Shown: positions 61,692-64,000 of the stretch, piece by piece | Layout: each line of letters opens with the position of its first letter | Position numbering within the stretch: position 1 is the stretch's first letter | Source: Alteromonadaceae bacterium 2753L.S.0a.02 | Lineage (GTDB): Bacteria; Pseudomonadota; Gammaproteobacteria; Pseudomonadales; Cellvibrionaceae | Assembly (NCBI GenBank): GCA_007827375.1 | Contig: VISH01000001.1 | Coordinates: 310,001 to 374,000 of the forward strand | DNA: 64,000 nt | Direction of reading: 5' to 3' | Notes under the pieces: generated by a model | Databases searched by the model: none | What the model saw: only the letters and a program-made list of their open reading frames with translations | Told to the model about the DNA's origin: nothing | Made by a program: the position numbers and the translations under genes

Positions 61692-62585
61692 ATGGATAAA
61701 ATTAAAACGTTTTTGGTGTTCTCCAAGGTAGCGGAGTTATTGAGTTTTACGAAGGCCGCAGACGTCCTTAACTTACCTAGGGCGACTGTGACAACAACCG
61801 TTCAAAACCTTGAGGCCAGACTCCGTGTGCAGTTACTTAATCGGACCACCCGCAGCGTGTCATTGACGCTCGAAGGTGAAGTTTTTCTTGAACGCTGTCG
61901 CCAGGTATTAAATGACGTGGACGAGCTGGAAAAAACTTTCCAGGTGTCAACCAGTAAACTCAGCGGCCGGATCAGAGTCGATATGCCGGTAAATTTCGCC
62001 CGAGAGTTTGTGATTCCGCGCTTGCAGGAATTTTATGAGACGTATCCTGACATTCAGATCGAGCTAAGCTCAAATGACAGCTTTATTGATGTGGTGGCAG
62101 AAAGTGCGGATCTGGTAGTACGCAGCGGTGAGTATTCAGATAGCAATTTTAATGTATTGAAATTAATGGACGTTCGCATGGGGAATTACGCCAGCCCAAA
62201 GTACCTGGAGCAGTTTGGTGTACCCACATCGCTGGAATCATTGAAATCCCATTACTTTATCACCTACTCACACATCTTCGGAAAAGACAATGCCGTGTTT
62301 TATTACGAAAAAGACGACGAGCTTTGTGCGGTTCCCGTCAAATCACGCTTGAGCGTGAACAGCACGGTATCTTACACCGAAGCCTGTATAGGCGGTCTTG
62401 GCATCTCCCAGCTTCCTACACCTGCAGTACAGAAATATGTGGATAACGGTACCCTGATCGAAGTGTTGCAGGAATATCGCATGAGCCCACGACGCATGGA
62501 CCTGATTCACTTAAAAAACAAGAAGGTTTCCAATAAAGTCTTGGTATTTATCCATTGGCTCGAGTCGATCACAAGACTGGCTTGA
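61692..62585 (+). CDS. LysR-family transcriptional regulator
   Basis: About 297 residues from the ATG at 61692; a TTG at 61653 is the alternative. The helix-turn-helix is at about 1-60 (FLVFSKVAELLSFTKAADVLNLPRATVTTTVQNLE in parts), followed by RLRVQLLNRTTRSVSLT. The effector domain (IQIELSSNDSFIDVVAESADLVVRSG) is of the CrgA/DsdC-like type. The gene is divergent from the hydrolase at 60485, with 220 bases between them, the classic layout for LysR control of its neighbour. Confidence 0.92.
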   Translation: MDKIKTFLVFSKVAELLSFTKAADVLNLPRATVTTTVQNLEARLRVQLLNRTTRSVSLTLEGEVFLERCRQVLNDVDELEKTFQVSTSKLSGRIRVDMPVNFAREFVIPRLQEFYETYPDIQIELSSNDSFIDVVAESADLVVRSGEYSDSNFNVLKLMDVRMGNYASPKYLEQFGVPTSLESLKSHYFITYSHIFGKDNAVFYYEKDDELCAVPVKSRLSVNSTVSYTEACIGGLGISQLPTPAVQKYVDNGTLIEVLQEYRMSPRRMDLIHLKNKKVSNKVLVFIHWLESITRLA

Positions 62586-62920
62586 TGTAAAACCACCGCT
62601 TTATACGAATGATCCCCGATTAAATTTTTTCTCCCAGGAAACATTATACGAACAAATAAAATATCGCAGCAGTTTAAATCCGAAGAGGTAATACAAATAA
62701 CAAGACAAATTTATATAATCTCACCATATAAAAACGCACACTCTTCCACTTTTGATACTGAGTAAGCTAAACTCTGCATCAATTTGAAAAACAAATAATG
62801 CTTACAAGGTTTATCTAATGCCCAAATCCAATACAGGAGTGATCTTTAAAAAAAACGCGCTTTGTGTTATTGCAGACCACCCCAAGATAGCAAAGCCTCA
62901 ATGTTTTTCCAAAGGGACAT
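62586..62920. other. 335-base AT-rich gap
   Basis: No supported gene. The sequence is markedly richer in A+T than the genes to its left, as is the following gene. I see no clear terminator or promoter. Confidence 0.4.
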
Positions 62921-63619
62921 CTAATAGGAGGAGTCAGATTCACCGAGATATTCAGCAGCCAAGCTTCTAAGCTCATCAATATTTGTTTGATCATCGGTAA
63001 AATAGAGCAAAAGCCCGCCGTCAATCTGCGGAATAGAAAACCCTTCATGCATAAATGGTGGATTCCCCCAGACCTCTTCGATATTGGGGCTCGCCCCATC
63101 TACGGTATTAAACAATGCGCTACAATAATTTTGATTGCACCTAACCCTATCAACAACTATTTCCGGGTTATCCATTAGTAATGCCACCGTTGCTGAATAA
63201 TATTCGTCAGACACGTCCTGATCCACTCCGTTTCTATCAAAATCAGATTCAATAAATTGGGCGACATTTGAATCTGAAATGTGATTATCTGCGCCTTTAC
63301 CCTCGTCTTCATATCTAAAACGAGAATCATATGACGATTTTGAATTAGCTTCAGCCTTAATTGCAATTATCTTAGTTTCTAATTCTTCTAATCTTTTTAA
63401 AAGACCACCCCCAACAGATAACACCTTATTATTTGAATCTTGGTCATGTTTTTTTGAGTCAGCGTTATCCAAACAACTTATCAGATCGTTGGGTTTATAT
63501 TCGAACATTTTATCTTTTAACAAAACACCACGAACCAATAGCAATGAAACAAAAATGCATAGAGCCACTGAAATAAATGTAACCGAAGCAATATGCATGT
63601 TTAATTTGTATGTACTCAT
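62921..63619 (-). CDS. membrane-anchored protein of unknown function
   Basis: About 232 residues from the ATG at 63619 (AGGGG upstream). One N-terminal membrane helix (about 8-30, HIASVTFISVALCIFVSLLLV) is followed by a short coiled-coil-like stretch (LLKRLEELETKIIAIKAE) and a soluble domain with two Cys (RVRCNQNYCSALF) and an acidic C-terminus. It is probably an inner-membrane protein facing the periplasm. The base composition is AT-rich compared with the rest of the window, possibly a recent arrival. No family recognised. Confidence 0.7.
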   Translation of the reverse strand: MSTYKLNMHIASVTFISVALCIFVSLLLVRGVLLKDKMFEYKPNDLISCLDNADSKKHDQDSNNKVLSVGGGLLKRLEELETKIIAIKAEANSKSSYDSRFRYEDEGKGADNHISDSNVAQFIESDFDRNGVDQDVSDEYYSATVALLMDNPEIVVDRVRCNQNYCSALFNTVDGASPNIEEVWGNPPFMHEGFSIPQIDGGLLLYFTDDQTNIDELRSLAAEYLGESDSSY

Positions 63620-63637
63620 AACCAAACCCCTATATTA

Positions 63638-63665
63638 AAAGGCTTGGAGGTTACTCCAAGCCTTT
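63638..63665 (-). terminator. rho-independent terminator
   Basis: AAAGGCTTGGAG pairs perfectly with CTCCAAGCCTTT (12 base pairs, loop GTTA). On the minus strand it follows the gene at 63678-63998 and ends in TTTTAATAT. On the plus strand it is followed by TATTTTTATA. It may work in both directions. Confidence 0.8.
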
Positions 63666-63677
63666 ATTTTTATATAA

Positions 63678-63998
63678 TTACAAATGCTTATAACACACCG
63701 CATTGCACTCAGCGTCAGCATCATTACTTTGATCTAACTTGGCCTCTAGCACCCAAACAGTACCTGACCTTCGTATACGACAGGTTGCTTCTTCACCACC
63801 ACCATCCGTTTCTTCAAAACTGATTGAAGACAAGTAACAAAAATGATTTGCGTGTGGTCGCATCACGGAATAAGATGTGCCTGCGGTGTTGAATCGTGAA
63901 GCACTGTAGCTTTCTTGATAACTCATCGTTTGTGAAAAGGTTGAAGCTGAAATTGCTAAGGCAATGATAGTGATTGCCGTTTTTAGAGCGGTACTCAT
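63678..63998 (-). CDS. small secreted Cys-containing protein of unknown function
   Basis: 106 residues, apparently complete, with the ATG at 63996-63998, two bases from the window edge, so the RBS is not visible. A signal peptide (ITIIALAISASTFSQ) precedes a mature part with four Cys (HFCYLSS, ATCRIRR, AECNAVC), which could form two disulfides. No family recognised. Confidence 0.65.
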   Translation of the reverse strand: MSTALKTAITIIALAISASTFSQTMSYQESYSASRFNTAGTSYSVMRPHANHFCYLSSISFEETDGGGEEATCRIRRSGTVWVLEAKLDQSNDADAECNAVCYKHL

Positions 63999-64000
63999 GC

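Overview
The window looks like a chromosomal piece of a marine, plant-polysaccharide-degrading gammaproteobacterium of the Cellvibrionaceae type (Saccharophagus, Teredinibacter or Cellvibrio relatives). The best evidence is a secreted GH43 enzyme whose modules are joined by long polyserine linkers and which ends in a CBM2-like module. Also consistent are a GH3 beta-glucosidase, several c-di-GMP proteins, a TRAP transporter, and a giant DUF4347 surface protein. Base composition is close to balanced and genes lie on both strands in short operons. The species assignment is inference. No rRNA, tRNA, CRISPR array or prophage was seen. One IS30 element is present.

Layout. 1-5.2 kb: end of an alpha/beta hydrolase, two tandem secreted paralogues of unknown function, a PAS-GGDEF diguanylate cyclase, and an acyl-CoA-dehydrogenase-like flavoprotein. 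5.4-8.5 kb: a small membrane protein coupled to a GNAT acetyltransferase, an MscS channel, and a DUF819 permease. 8.7-14.2 kb: ethanolamine ammonia-lyase (eutBC) followed by a complete TRAP transporter. 14.3-18.5 kb: an EF-hand NADPH-oxidase/ferric-reductase protein, a cold-shock protein, an ECF42-type sigma factor and its usual YCII/DGPF partner. 18.6-22.8 kb: a four-gene operon (cupredoxin, degenerate-GGDEF/EAL sensor, DUF3034 protein, lipid-anchored truncated hemoglobin). 23-30.9 kb: EamA transporter, NYN-LOTUS protein, IS30, two GFA/CENP-V proteins, GH3 enzyme, class-C serine hydrolase with VanZ-like protein. 31-43.6 kb: Thr/Pro lipoprotein, TSUP permease, DUF971, RhlE helicase, a secreted orphan, a frameshifted PRC-barrel gene, a second MscS channel, a periplasmic binding/Cache protein, an NhaR-like regulator, purEK, a GNAT protein.

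43.8-60.3 kb is the most accessory-looking part. After the GH43 arabinanase-like enzyme come, all on the plus strand, a PRMT-like methyltransferase, a formyltransferase-fold protein, a phage-tail-collar (Mdp-like) protein, a sulfotransferase, and a 3428-residue exported protein. That protein has DUF4347, three families of tandem Ig/cadherin-like repeats, a choice-of-anchor-U-like region, a GlyGly-CTERM-like anchor and, fused after that anchor, a second signal-peptide-like segment with an outer-membrane beta-barrel. The window closes with an alpha/beta hydrolase divergent from a LysR regulator, and two small orphan exported proteins.

The strongest leads for undescribed biology are the giant-protein locus with its candidate modifying enzymes and internal anchor-barrel fusion, the copper/heme/c-di-GMP operon at 18.6-22.8 kb, the bacterial NOX5-like oxidase, and the eutBC-TRAP arrangement. 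Family names come from recognition of motifs by eye; no database search was run.
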